DNA of 64,000 nt from positions 186,001-250,000 of the forward strand of contig NZ_JACHCC010000002.1 in NCBI RefSeq assembly GCF_014207135.1, read 5' to 3'. The notes under the pieces were generated by a model that worked only from the letters and a program-made list of their open reading frames with translations, made no database searches and was not told the origin of the DNA. Below are positions 43,320 through 51,354 of the stretch, piece by piece. Position numbers and translations under genes: made by a program. The DNA is from Pedobacter cryoconitis (lineage in GTDB: Bacteria > Bacteroidota > Bacteroidia > Sphingobacteriales > Sphingobacteriaceae). The first letter of the stretch is position 1, and the number at the start of each line of letters is the position of its first letter.

Positions 43320-45695
43320 ATGAGACCAGCTCTCCTCTCCTTCTTTTTCTTACTGAACTTAAAGAACTTCAGCGCTTTTGCACAACAAAAAAACAATTCC
43401 GGTACACTTAACGGACGCATAACAGACCAGAGTACCGGTGAGACCCTGATCGGCGTCAGTATCACAGCCATCAATAGCAAGAATAGTACTACAACTAATA
43501 ATTATGGATATTTCAGCATCACTGTTCCTGCTGATACGGCTACTTTCAGAATCTCCTACATTGGTTACAGGACAATTGATACACTAATCAATTTATCGGT
43601 AGGACATACGGTGTCTTTACAGTTAAAACCCGTCAGAAATGAACTAAATACAGTAGTGATCAAAGGAACAGGCAGCCAGCCTGTTCAAAATACTTCTCAA
43701 ATGGGAAAAATCAATCTTCCCATCAGCCAGATTCAGTCATTACCCAAATTTTTCGGGGAACCTGACTTACTAAAAGCATTACAAACACTGCCTGGAGTTC
43801 AGCAGGGAAGCGAAGGAACAAGTGCCATCCTGGTCCGTGGAGGATCACCTGATCAGAATCTCATTTTACTTGATGGCGCACCGCTTTATAATCCCTCCCA
43901 TTTACTCGGCATATTTTCTGCATTTAATACTTACGCCATCAAAAATGTAGACTTATATAAAGGAGCATTCCCGGCAAGATATGGCGGCCGGCTATCATCC
44001 GTAGTAGATATTGCAATGAATGATGGTAATATGAAAAAGGTACATGGACAACTGACAGTTGGTTTACTTGCATCTCAGTTTACGCTCGAAGGCCCGTTAA
44101 AAACAGACAAAACTTCATTTATCATTTCTGGAAGAAGGACTTATCATGACTTGTTTATTGCTCCTCTGATTAAGTCGAACAGCCCTGAGGTCGAGAAATT
44201 TACTTTATATTTTTATGATTTAAATGCCAAAATCCATCATCAGTTCTCGGACAAGGATCATCTCTATTTAAGTTTTTATAACGGCAAAGATAAACTCAGG
44301 ATTAAACAAGCGGATAAAGCAGATGACGGAACCGGCAACAGTTCAGATTTTGGTCTGGGCTGGAGCAATACAACAGGTGCAGTCCGTTGGAACCATATTT
44401 TCTCTGGTAAACTATTTGCCAATACCACACTGACAACTTCACAATATAAATTTGACACGAATATAAGTTCATCAGTATTTGGCTCAAAAATTAACGCCGA
44501 TGATATACTGAATATCAAATCGGGGATTACAGATTATACCGCAAAAATAGACTTTGATTATCAGCCGGCACCGGTTCATAATATCAAGACTGGAGCTTCT
44601 TATACTATACATACTTTTACACCCGGTACAAGTCTTTCTAAACAGAGCTTCAATAACAACATCTTAAAGGATGATAATTTTGGTTCCAGAATCCAGGGGA
44701 AAGAGATGGACCTCTATGCAGAGGATGACTGGTCCATTACTGATAAGCTGAAAATTAATATCGGAATACATGCAAGTGGATTTGATGTACAAAACAGGTT
44801 CTATGCTTCCCTGCAGCCAAGGCTCAGTGCGCGTTATCTGTTACCCGGAGACTGGGCTTTAAAAGCATCATATGCTAAAATGACTCAGTACATGCATTTA
44901 CTCGCCAGTAACTCCATCTCCTTACCAACCGATCTCTGGGTGCCAGCTACCAGCAAAGTACTTCCACAACAATCCAATCAGGTTGCTCTGGGGTTATCCC
45001 GTAATGTATTCAATGACAAGTTTGAGTTCTCAGCAGAGGTTTATTATAAAACGATGGATCATATCATTGAATATAAAGACGGTGCTGATTACGTAACGAC
45101 CAGCCAGAATAATGACTGGGAAAATAAAATTACCTCAGGTAAAGGCAAGGCCTATGGTCTGGAACTCTTCCTGCAGAAAAAGACCGGTCGTTTAACGGGT
45201 TGGGCAAGTTATGCCCTGGCCAGGACAGACAGGAGCCTGCCTGAGATTAATGGCGGAAAGACTTTCCCTTATAAGTATGACCGAAGACATACCTTAAATC
45301 TGGTAGGTATCTATAAACTGAAACCGGGTATAGAGCTTTCAGGTACTTTTGTCTTTCAGAGTGCCTCTCCGTTTACTATGCCTACCACACAATTTGAAAG
45401 TGTAAGTCCCGGACAGGAAAATCACGGTAAAAACTCAGGTGGCAGACTGGATTATATAGAGTCAAGAAACAATATACGGATAGAACCGACACACAGACTG
45501 GACCTGGGAGTAAGTTTTATCAAACAAAAAAAGAGTGGAACGCTGCGTACCTGGAGTTTCAGTATCTATAATGTATACAACAAGCAAAACCTATTCTATT
45601 TTACTGTTAAAGACTACAAAGGTAATACAGCCATTCTCAAAGGCAACAGCCTGCTGCCTTTTATGCCTGGTATATCTTATAGTCTTAAATTCTAA
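43320..45695 (+). CDS. TonB-dependent receptor with carboxypeptidase-regulatory N-domain
   Basis: A 791-residue outer-membrane receptor. Start chosen at ATG 43320 because it gives a clean signal peptide (RPALLSFFFLLNLKNFSAFA); the frame opens earlier at 43293 inside the inverted repeat. The CarboxypepD_reg-like domain (GTLNGRITDQSTGETLIGVS) is followed by a plug (LLKALQTLPGVQQGSEGTSAILVRGGSPDQNLILLDG, read as two motifs LPGVQ and RGGSPDQN) and a beta-barrel ending SLKF. No SusD-like partner; instead a DUF4249 lipoprotein follows 16 nt downstream. The ligand is unknown. Confidence 0.93.
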   Translation: MRPALLSFFFLLNLKNFSAFAQQKNNSGTLNGRITDQSTGETLIGVSITAINSKNSTTTNNYGYFSITVPADTATFRISYIGYRTIDTLINLSVGHTVSLQLKPVRNELNTVVIKGTGSQPVQNTSQMGKINLPISQIQSLPKFFGEPDLLKALQTLPGVQQGSEGTSAILVRGGSPDQNLILLDGAPLYNPSHLLGIFSAFNTYAIKNVDLYKGAFPARYGGRLSSVVDIAMNDGNMKKVHGQLTVGLLASQFTLEGPLKTDKTSFIISGRRTYHDLFIAPLIKSNSPEVEKFTLYFYDLNAKIHHQFSDKDHLYLSFYNGKDKLRIKQADKADDGTGNSSDFGLGWSNTTGAVRWNHIFSGKLFANTTLTTSQYKFDTNISSSVFGSKINADDILNIKSGITDYTAKIDFDYQPAPVHNIKTGASYTIHTFTPGTSLSKQSFNNNILKDDNFGSRIQGKEMDLYAEDDWSITDKLKINIGIHASGFDVQNRFYASLQPRLSARYLLPGDWALKASYAKMTQYMHLLASNSISLPTDLWVPATSKVLPQQSNQVALGLSRNVFNDKFEFSAEVYYKTMDHIIEYKDGADYVTTSQNNDWENKITSGKGKAYGLELFLQKKTGRLTGWASYALARTDRSLPEINGGKTFPYKYDRRHTLNLVGIYKLKPGIELSGTFVFQSASPFTMPTTQFESVSPGQENHGKNSGGRLDYIESRNNIRIEPTHRLDLGVSFIKQKKSGTLRTWSFSIYNVYNKQNLFYFTVKDYKGNTAILKGNSLLPFMPGISYSLKF

Positions 45696-45711
45696 TATTA
45701 ATCTATAAATC

Positions 45712-46578
45712 ATGAAAATGTATTTCAATCTTCCGATATTATCTATATTATTGTTCAGCTCCTGTCAGAAAGAAATCAGGATAAATCTTCCAAAAGATTC
45801 AGACAGGCCTGTTTTGAATGTACTCATGACTGAGAACCGTACCCTTAAAGCCCGTCTTACACTCAGTGGCAGATTAACTGAAGGAGAACAGTTTCAGGTC
45901 CCTGAACAAGTTGAAACCAGGGTATATGAAAATGATGTTTTCAAAGAAATACTGCAAAACCAGACCATTGACGAAAAAAAATATTTTGTCAGTACGACCA
46001 AAGTACAGAGAGATAAGAAATACCGGATAACAGCAACTCTTCCGGGATACGGGCTCGTGGAGGGCAGTGATTCTATTCCGGATATTTCTACTGTGGAGAT
46101 TAATAATGAATCAATTATCGTAGCCAATAGCAACACCTATAAACTTAAGTTCAATTTCCTCCTGAAAAACAACAGTAAGGAAAAACAATATTACCGGTTC
46201 AGGATCCTGTATCAGAATTCAGACTCAAAAAATAACAATTCAGATAAAATCCCTTTGGAATTCAGACCAGTAAATACCTCTGATCTGTTTGGAAGCGGTA
46301 ATAGTGAAAAGAAATCCTGGTTTATTGAAAAACCACAGTCCGCCGGAGAAACTATATTTTATTCCTTTACAGCAGATTCTAACCCTAAAAAAGCACTGGC
46401 GCTGGAAGTAACGATATTAACAGAATCCGCTTATAAATATTTAAAGAGTGTAGCTAAAGCCGAGGATAGCCAGGATAGCCCTTTCGCTGAAAAAGTTATC
46501 ATATACAGCAATATAAAAAATGGACTGGGAATAGTTGGCGGCCTTTCATTTAAAGAGTTCCCTTTTCCTGCCAAATAA
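45712..46578 (+). CDS. DUF4249 family lipoprotein
   Basis: A 288-residue lipoprotein with a signal ending in LLFSSCQKE (lipobox Cys about residue 19). The beta-rich mature part begins RPVLNVLMTENRTLKARLTLSG and belongs to DUF4249, usually encoded directly after a TonB-dependent receptor in Bacteroidota. It presumably acts as a surface or periplasmic accessory of the receptor; ligand and mechanism are unknown. It is 16 nt downstream of the receptor, so it is in the same operon. Confidence 0.85.
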   Translation: MKMYFNLPILSILLFSSCQKEIRINLPKDSDRPVLNVLMTENRTLKARLTLSGRLTEGEQFQVPEQVETRVYENDVFKEILQNQTIDEKKYFVSTTKVQRDKKYRITATLPGYGLVEGSDSIPDISTVEINNESIIVANSNTYKLKFNFLLKNNSKEKQYYRFRILYQNSDSKNNNSDKIPLEFRPVNTSDLFGSGNSEKKSWFIEKPQSAGETIFYSFTADSNPKKALALEVTILTESAYKYLKSVAKAEDSQDSPFAEKVIIYSNIKNGLGIVGGLSFKEFPFPAK

Positions 46579-47048
46579 AATCATCCCTTACCGGTAAACG
46601 AAAATAGAAAGTTGAGCCCTTCATGCCTTCTTAGAATCCCGGAAGAAATAAAGAAGCCAGGATCAAGCCCCTCAAACCGCATGGCAACTCCTGTTAACAA
46701 TAAAAATTTTCTATTTCAGAAAATATGAATTCAAATCTTATGCTGTTGTTTTCCAGGCTCTGTAAATCTGGCTGATGTTTTTTTTAAACGTAATTGATTT
46801 ATGACACAAATAGAAGAAAATAACGTTTTAATCTTAAAAAAATCACTTAAATTAGTCAAAAGATTAATAATCAGCCAAATGAATGGCACATTCATTGATA
46901 TGTGTCCTGTAACTACTTTATCTAAAAATAACCAGCTTCAATAGTACTGACGTATAAAGACATTTACTAATCAGGAATTGTTACGTCTGTTTAATTGTAT
47001 TTCCAATACAATTAAACAGAATTTATCTACCTAAACTTTAATAAGATT
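46579..47048. other. 470-nt intergenic region with strong hairpin upstream of the PAS gene
   Basis: A weak 47-codon frame (46801-46944, MTQIEENNVLILKK start) has no export signal, no recognised family and weak coding character. The striking feature is the perfect inverted repeat at 46986-47020. Otherwise AT-rich with no clear structure. Confidence 0.6.
46986..47020. promoter_or_regulatory. Perfect 16-bp inverted repeat before the PAS gene
   Basis: Left arm 46986-47001 (TCTGTTTAATTGTATT) and right arm 47005-47020 are exact complements around a 3-nt loop (TCC), 28 nt before the ATG. There is no downstream T run, so an operator or leader hairpin is as likely as a terminator. Confidence 0.6.
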
Positions 47049-48395
47049 ATGAACGCTCTCAATAACCTTTATAAAGACCTTTTCCAACTTAGTCCGCAAT
47101 CTATGTGGATTTATGACACTGATACTTTATATTTTATCGATGTTAATGATGCCGCCATTCTTCAGTATGGCTATTCCAGAGAAGAGTTTCTGAAAATGAC
47201 TATTCAGGAGATTATTCCTGATAAAGATAAAATCAACCAGTCACCGAGGCATGTCAAAAAATCCGGGGAGATTATTGATGTTGAACTCAAGACCAACCTG
47301 TTTGACCTGAACAATAAAACAGCCAGATTAGTTATTATTACTGATATTACTGAGCAACTTAGAAGCGCCCATACCGCAAAAAAGCTAAAGGAAGAATTGC
47401 TGCTCAGTGAAACCCGTTTTAAAGCTCTGGTACAAGGTGGTTCAGACCTGATCAGTATCATAGATATAGAAGGTAAATATCAATTTATCAGTGAGAGCTG
47501 GGACCAGATATTAACTATCAAACCCGAATCCTTACTCCATAAATCAGCATTTGAGTTTATACATCCTGAAGACAGAGAAAGAGTAAAAGAAAAGGTCAGC
47601 CGGCTTCGAAAAGTAAAACGCATTACTATCGAGCCTTTTCGCTTTCTGAATGGCAAAAATGAATGGACCTGGTTAGCTACTACCGCTACCAACTTAACAG
47701 ATGATCCGGCTATTTGCGGCATTGTGACCAATTCAAAAATCATCACCGATGTGATCACAAAAACTGAAGAACTCAGACAAAGTAATGAAAGATATAAACT
47801 GGTACTTAAAGCATCTGATGAGGCTATTTGCGACTGGGATATAGAAAATGGCATTGTAGATTGGGGAATTGGTTTTCAGGAAATATTCGGATATGAGTTA
47901 AATGTATCAGATAATACCATCTGGTCTGATAATATTCACCCGGATGACAAACAAAGAGTATTAAAAGAGATAGATGAAGCTATTGAAAATCCTGCTACCG
48001 AAATTCTGTACTCAGAATATCGTTTCCTCAAAGCGAACCGAGAAATTACGCATATTCAATACAGAGGAATATTTCTTCGGAACAGTGAAGGCCGGGCGAC
48101 CAGAATTGTAGGTTCATTCAGAGATATTACCACACATAAAAACAGTCTTTATCAATTTAAAAAGCAGAACGAGCGGCTTCAGGAAATTGCCTGGATGCAA
48201 TCTCACAAAATAAGGGACTCCCTTGCCCGGATTATTGGATTAGTCGACCTTTTTAAAGACGAAGATTTCATCAATGATTCTCAAAAACAACTGTTAGATT
48301 ATCTTTCCATTTCGGCTACTGAACTGGATGCAGGAATCAGGGAAATTGTAAAAAAAGCCCAGTTATATAAAGCTGATCAAAACGTAACTTTTTAA
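47049..48395 (+). CDS. Multi-PAS sensor protein with C-terminal DHp-like segment and no ATPase domain
   Basis: A 448-residue soluble protein with three PAS domains (about residues 8-110, 125-235 and 250-365); the last has a PAC-like end (RATRIVGSFRDITTHK). The C-terminus (about 370-448) looks like a histidine-kinase dimerisation domain: IAWMQSHKIRDSLARIIGLVDL, with H386 at the phosphoacceptor position. The acidic residue normally next to the His is Lys (HK rather than HE), and no HATPase domain follows before the stop. It therefore cannot autophosphorylate by itself. It may act as a signal-binding partner or a truncated sensor. Confidence 0.85.
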   Translation: MNALNNLYKDLFQLSPQSMWIYDTDTLYFIDVNDAAILQYGYSREEFLKMTIQEIIPDKDKINQSPRHVKKSGEIIDVELKTNLFDLNNKTARLVIITDITEQLRSAHTAKKLKEELLLSETRFKALVQGGSDLISIIDIEGKYQFISESWDQILTIKPESLLHKSAFEFIHPEDRERVKEKVSRLRKVKRITIEPFRFLNGKNEWTWLATTATNLTDDPAICGIVTNSKIITDVITKTEELRQSNERYKLVLKASDEAICDWDIENGIVDWGIGFQEIFGYELNVSDNTIWSDNIHPDDKQRVLKEIDEAIENPATEILYSEYRFLKANREITHIQYRGIFLRNSEGRATRIVGSFRDITTHKNSLYQFKKQNERLQEIAWMQSHKIRDSLARIIGLVDLFKDEDFINDSQKQLLDYLSISATELDAGIREIVKKAQLYKADQNVTF

Positions 48396-48410
48396 CCGCT
48401 GGTTTTTGTT

Positions 48411-48418
48411 TATTTTTG
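48411..48418 (+). promoter_or_regulatory. Putative -7 box upstream of the GNAT gene
   Basis: TATTTTTG matches TAnnTTTG, 48 nt before the GNAT ATG. A 9-codon upstream frame (ATG 48445, MKKNTGCYA) ends overlapping the GNAT start, which may be incidental. Confidence 0.35.
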
Positions 48419-48466
48419 TCTTTTTCCAATCATAAAGGTATTAGATGAAGAAAAATACAGGTTGCT

Positions 48467-48928
48467 ATGCATGATTTAGTATTTAAGAAAGAACTCAGGC
48501 CAGACGGGCAAATAACTGAGCTTCTTTTACTTGCCGATCCGTCAATAGAGGTCATAGAATCATACATCAATCATTCTGAACTGTTTACAGCGTCAATAGC
48601 CAATGAAACTATAGGGGTTTTTGTTCTGTTACCAAATGACACCAACACAATTGAGATCAAAAATATAGCGGTCAGAACCGATTACCAGGGCATTGGACTA
48701 GGTAAAAGATTACTTGAGAAAGCCTGTGAAGTTTCGGCAGAAATGAGTTTTAATACTATTAAAATTGCTACAGGAAATTCCAGTATCGGGCAACTGGCAT
48801 TATATCAGAAACAGGGTTTTGAACTGAAAGGGATTACACCAGATTTCTTTATTGATCATTATCCCCTGCCTATTTTTGAAAATGGGATTCAATGTAAACA
48901 CCTTATTCTTCTGGAAAAGAATTTATAA
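48467..48928 (+). CDS. GNAT family N-acetyltransferase
   Basis: A 153-residue GCN5-related acetyltransferase. The acetyl-CoA-binding motif A is visible as IAVRTDYQGIGLGKRLLEKA (residues about 66-85), followed by TIKIATGNSSIGQLALYQKQGF. The acceptor substrate is unknown. It ends tail to tail with the PAP2 gene, the two stops overlapping by 6 nt. Confidence 0.88.
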   Translation: MHDLVFKKELRPDGQITELLLLADPSIEVIESYINHSELFTASIANETIGVFVLLPNDTNTIEIKNIAVRTDYQGIGLGKRLLEKACEVSAEMSFNTIKIATGNSSIGQLALYQKQGFELKGITPDFFIDHYPLPIFENGIQCKHLILLEKNL

Positions 48929-49570
48929 TTGTGGGCGGCTGTCTCTAAGATACAGAAAGCTCAGGCCATACAAATAAATTACACCTAACATAAACCCTCC
49001 TAATACATCAGTAAACCAATGGGCTCCCAGATAAATCCTGGAAACAGGAACCAGCAGGATCAGCAAAACTGAGATTACAGCTGTAATTATTCTTACTGCC
49101 AGATTGATATGCTTCAGGTTCCACATCAGGATAAGCAAAAAACCAAAGAATATGGTATAAAACAACATATGGCCACTTGGAAAACTTTGCTGTTTGGCGA
49201 CCTCTACAATCCGAACTAAATTAGCTGTAGGTCTTGGTCTGTTAACCAACATTTTGATAACTGTACTAATCAGTCCCGAGATCAGCGTAAGCAACAGAAA
49301 ACCCGCTTCACGACGTAATCTGGCAAGATAAAATAGAAGTGAAACCAATAAACATATAAACAAAGGAACAGGAAAAGCCCCAAACCAGCTAATGAACTTC
49401 ATCACCTGATCAAGACCTGGCCGCTGAGCAGATTGGATAACCTGAGAAATTTTCAAATCAATCGCTGATGGCGGAAACAAGGCAACCATGAAAGTCAGGA
49501 ATATAAAACCTGAGCACAGAACCAAAAATAAGCCAACCAGCCATCTTTTTGTATTTACAGTATTCGCCAT
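48923..49570 (-). CDS. PAP2-family membrane phosphatase
   Basis: A 215-residue membrane protein with the three phosphatidic-acid phosphatase motifs: KMLVNRPRPT, SFPSGHM, and VSRIYLGAHWFTDVLGG. About six hydrophobic segments. It probably dephosphorylates a lipid phosphate such as undecaprenyl pyrophosphate or phosphatidic acid; the substrate cannot be read. It directly abuts the CDF transporter gene upstream on the same strand, so it is in the same operon. Confidence 0.92.
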   Translation of the reverse strand: MANTVNTKRWLVGLFLVLCSGFIFLTFMVALFPPSAIDLKISQVIQSAQRPGLDQVMKFISWFGAFPVPLFICLLVSLLFYLARLRREAGFLLLTLISGLISTVIKMLVNRPRPTANLVRIVEVAKQQSFPSGHMLFYTIFFGFLLILMWNLKHINLAVRIITAVISVLLILLVPVSRIYLGAHWFTDVLGGFMLGVIYLYGLSFLYLRDSRPQL

Positions 49571-50461
49571 TTAGTTAAGTTTATAATAAGGTTCAATATG
49601 GATAAGTGCATTGGCAATCCTCATCTCACTGTCCAGTAACCTCTGTTTGACGATATGAGAAATACGGTGCCCTTCTTCTACAGTTAAACCAGCATCAACC
49701 AGGATATGAAGGTCTACATAATAATCAAACCCCATCTTACGCACATAACATTTCTCCACTTCCTGAACTTCTGTGACCTGCTCAGAAATTTCTTTGACCT
49801 GGTTTACGATTTCAACACCAGGTGCAGTATCCATAATCTCGGCAATAGCTGGTCTGATCAATACTATAGCGTTATAAAATATAATGACTGATGCGATTAA
49901 TGCAGCCCAGTCGTCCGCACCTTCATAACCTTTGCCGCCAATGAGTGCAATCACAATTCCTATAAATGCAGCTAAAGAAGTAATTGCATCACTTCTATGA
50001 TGATAAGCATCCGATTTTACTGCCTGACTATTGATCTCTGTTCCGACTTTATAAACATACCTGAACATTCCTTCTTTAATCAGAATGATGACTGCCAGAA
50101 TATATAAGGTAAAAGACTTTGGAAGAGAATGTGGCGTAATAATGTAATGAATGGCATGTAAAGCAATCCAGATGGACGCTCCTGCCAGGAATAATGAAAT
50201 TACTATTCCAGCCAGCGGCTCGGCTTTTCCATGTCCATAAGGATGCTCATTATCTGCGGGCTTTAAGGCGATGCGCAATCCTACCCATAAAAGAACAGAA
50301 CTTAATACATCTGCACTGGTCTCTGCCCCATCGGCAATCAAAGCATAAGAATGACCAAAATAACCAGCACTGAATTTGACCAGTACCAAACATATACTGA
50401 TACCTATCCCAATCATCGTCGTGGTCATACCTCTCTGTGACGGGTGTATTAAATCTGCCAT
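49571..50461 (-). CDS. Cation diffusion facilitator (CDF) transporter
   Basis: A 296-residue CDF exporter for divalent metals such as Zn, Fe, Mn or Co. Metal-site residues are in DGAETSADVLSS (first half) and SDAYHHRSDAITS (second half), with HPYGHGKAEPLAG between. A cytosolic C-terminal domain follows (VEKCYVRKMGFDYYVDLHILVD). I place the start at ATG 50461; the frame extends 16 codons further upstream but through the promoter. The PAP2 gene follows with no gap. Confidence 0.93.
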   Translation of the reverse strand: MADLIHPSQRGMTTTMIGIGISICLVLVKFSAGYFGHSYALIADGAETSADVLSSVLLWVGLRIALKPADNEHPYGHGKAEPLAGIVISLFLAGASIWIALHAIHYIITPHSLPKSFTLYILAVIILIKEGMFRYVYKVGTEINSQAVKSDAYHHRSDAITSLAAFIGIVIALIGGKGYEGADDWAALIASVIIFYNAIVLIRPAIAEIMDTAPGVEIVNQVKEISEQVTEVQEVEKCYVRKMGFDYYVDLHILVDAGLTVEEGHRISHIVKQRLLDSEMRIANALIHIEPYYKLN

Positions 50462-50475
50462 AATTTTAAAAAAAA

Positions 50476-50483
50476 CAAAAGTA
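50476..50483 (-). promoter_or_regulatory. Promoter -7 box of the CDF operon
   Basis: On the minus strand TACTTTTG is an exact TAnnTTTG match, 14 nt before the ATG at 50461. A TTG about 23 nt further upstream could be the -33 element. Confidence 0.5.
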
Positions 50484-50548
50484 CAAATCCTAATTACAAA
50501 CCGACTCAATATCTAAATCAAATTTTTGCTATTGACGAATATAAAAAT

Positions 50549-50643
50549 GCGCATAGGGATACAAGACTGGCCTGACTATCTCCTATGCGCCGATCTACCA
50601 GAATATTAATCTCCAGCCAGACTCTCCCTATTACCCGGGAGAG
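50549..50643. other. Hairpin-rich stretch, candidate structured RNA or leader
   Basis: GCGCATAGG (50549-50557) pairs with CCTATGCGC (50582-50590), extending by three pairs after one bulge. CTCTCCC (50622-50628) pairs with GGGAGAG (50637-50643). The stretch is richer in GC than the flanks. Either strand could be transcribed; no known riboswitch class is recognised. Confidence 0.4.
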
Positions 50644-50797
50644 ATTGCCGGTTTATAGGGGTTACCGAAAAAATCACGTTTTGATTCTATAATCATCATG
50701 CGAATAGTATGTATCAAACTTAATAAAATGGATGTATTTATGCAAATACTTTTTATTAAACTAACCATTTACATATATAGATTAATTCATTTTGAAT

Positions 50798-51304
50798 ATG
50801 GCAAAGCGAGGCGAAATTTATCAGGTCAAAGGTGCAAAACCTGCAATCGGTACATCCTTAAAAACAAAAAGAACCGAGATTGGCTATTCAATAGCTGATA
50901 TTTCTGATCTTACCGGCTTTCCACAGTCAACTATTATCAATCTCGAGAATGGCCAGGCAACAAACATAGATTACTATATTGCCTATGCGCAAGCTATTAA
51001 TTTCAAATTAAATAAACTTTTCGAAATCCAGATTGAGTACAAACCGCGTTACGAGCTTTCCGAGAATAAAAAAAACAGGTTATTCTTGTCAAAAAAGGTC
51101 AGGGCCTTACTACTTGAAGAAGATTTTTTCAGTAATAAAACCACAGTTGATGATGTAATCAAACGACTGGAAGAAAAAAATGAAGCCAAAAGAAGTACGA
51201 AGCTGAGTACAGATGTTTCAAGGATATTATTGAACTGGGCCAATGATGGGATCCTTAAAATAGCAGACAAAACAGGCCGCAAAAATGTTTATCTGAAAGC
51301 ATAA
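50798..51304 (+). CDS. XRE-family helix-turn-helix regulator with C-terminal extension
   Basis: A 168-residue protein starting at ATG 50798 (a TTG at 50792 lies upstream). Residues about 20-75 form an HTH_3 domain (LKTKRTEIGYSIADISDLTG; QSTIINLENGQATNID). The C-terminal half is charged (SENKKNRLFLSKKVRALL) and ends with a second winged-helix-like piece (STDVSRILLNWANDGILKIADKTGRKNVYL). The target and effector are unknown; it may bind the dyads in its own upstream spacer. Confidence 0.82.
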   Translation: MAKRGEIYQVKGAKPAIGTSLKTKRTEIGYSIADISDLTGFPQSTIINLENGQATNIDYYIAYAQAINFKLNKLFEIQIEYKPRYELSENKKNRLFLSKKVRALLLEEDFFSNKTTVDDVIKRLEEKNEAKRSTKLSTDVSRILLNWANDGILKIADKTGRKNVYLKA

Positions 51305-51335
51305 AGGGCAGAAAACTAAATTTCCTGCCCTTTAT
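51301..51335. terminator. Bidirectional terminator between the XRE and hdc genes
   Basis: ATAAAGGGCAG (51301-51311), overlapping the XRE stop, pairs perfectly with CTGCCCTTTAT (51325-51335). It lies between convergent genes. Confidence 0.8.
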
Positions 51336-51354
51336 ATTAATCTTAAAATTTCTG

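Larger units (their letters stand above)
50462..50797. other. 336-nt divergent intergenic region with hairpins
   Basis: Between the CDF gene (minus) and the XRE gene (plus). It contains the CDF promoter, a perfect 9-bp inverted repeat (50549-50557 and 50582-50590) and a 7-bp GC-rich repeat (50622-50628 and 50637-50643), in a locally GC-rich stretch. No coding frame is convincing. Confidence 0.6.

Noticed and set aside
46801..46944. 47-codon frame upstream of the PAS gene
   Set aside because: Low coding character, no membrane helix or signal, and no clear promoter; not supported enough to annotate as a gene.
47049..48395. Histidine kinase call for the PAS protein
   Set aside because: No HATPase domain and the residue beside the His is Lys.
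48445..48474. 9-codon upstream frame ending over the GNAT start
   Set aside because: Too short to distinguish from chance; noted only as a possible translational coupling feature.
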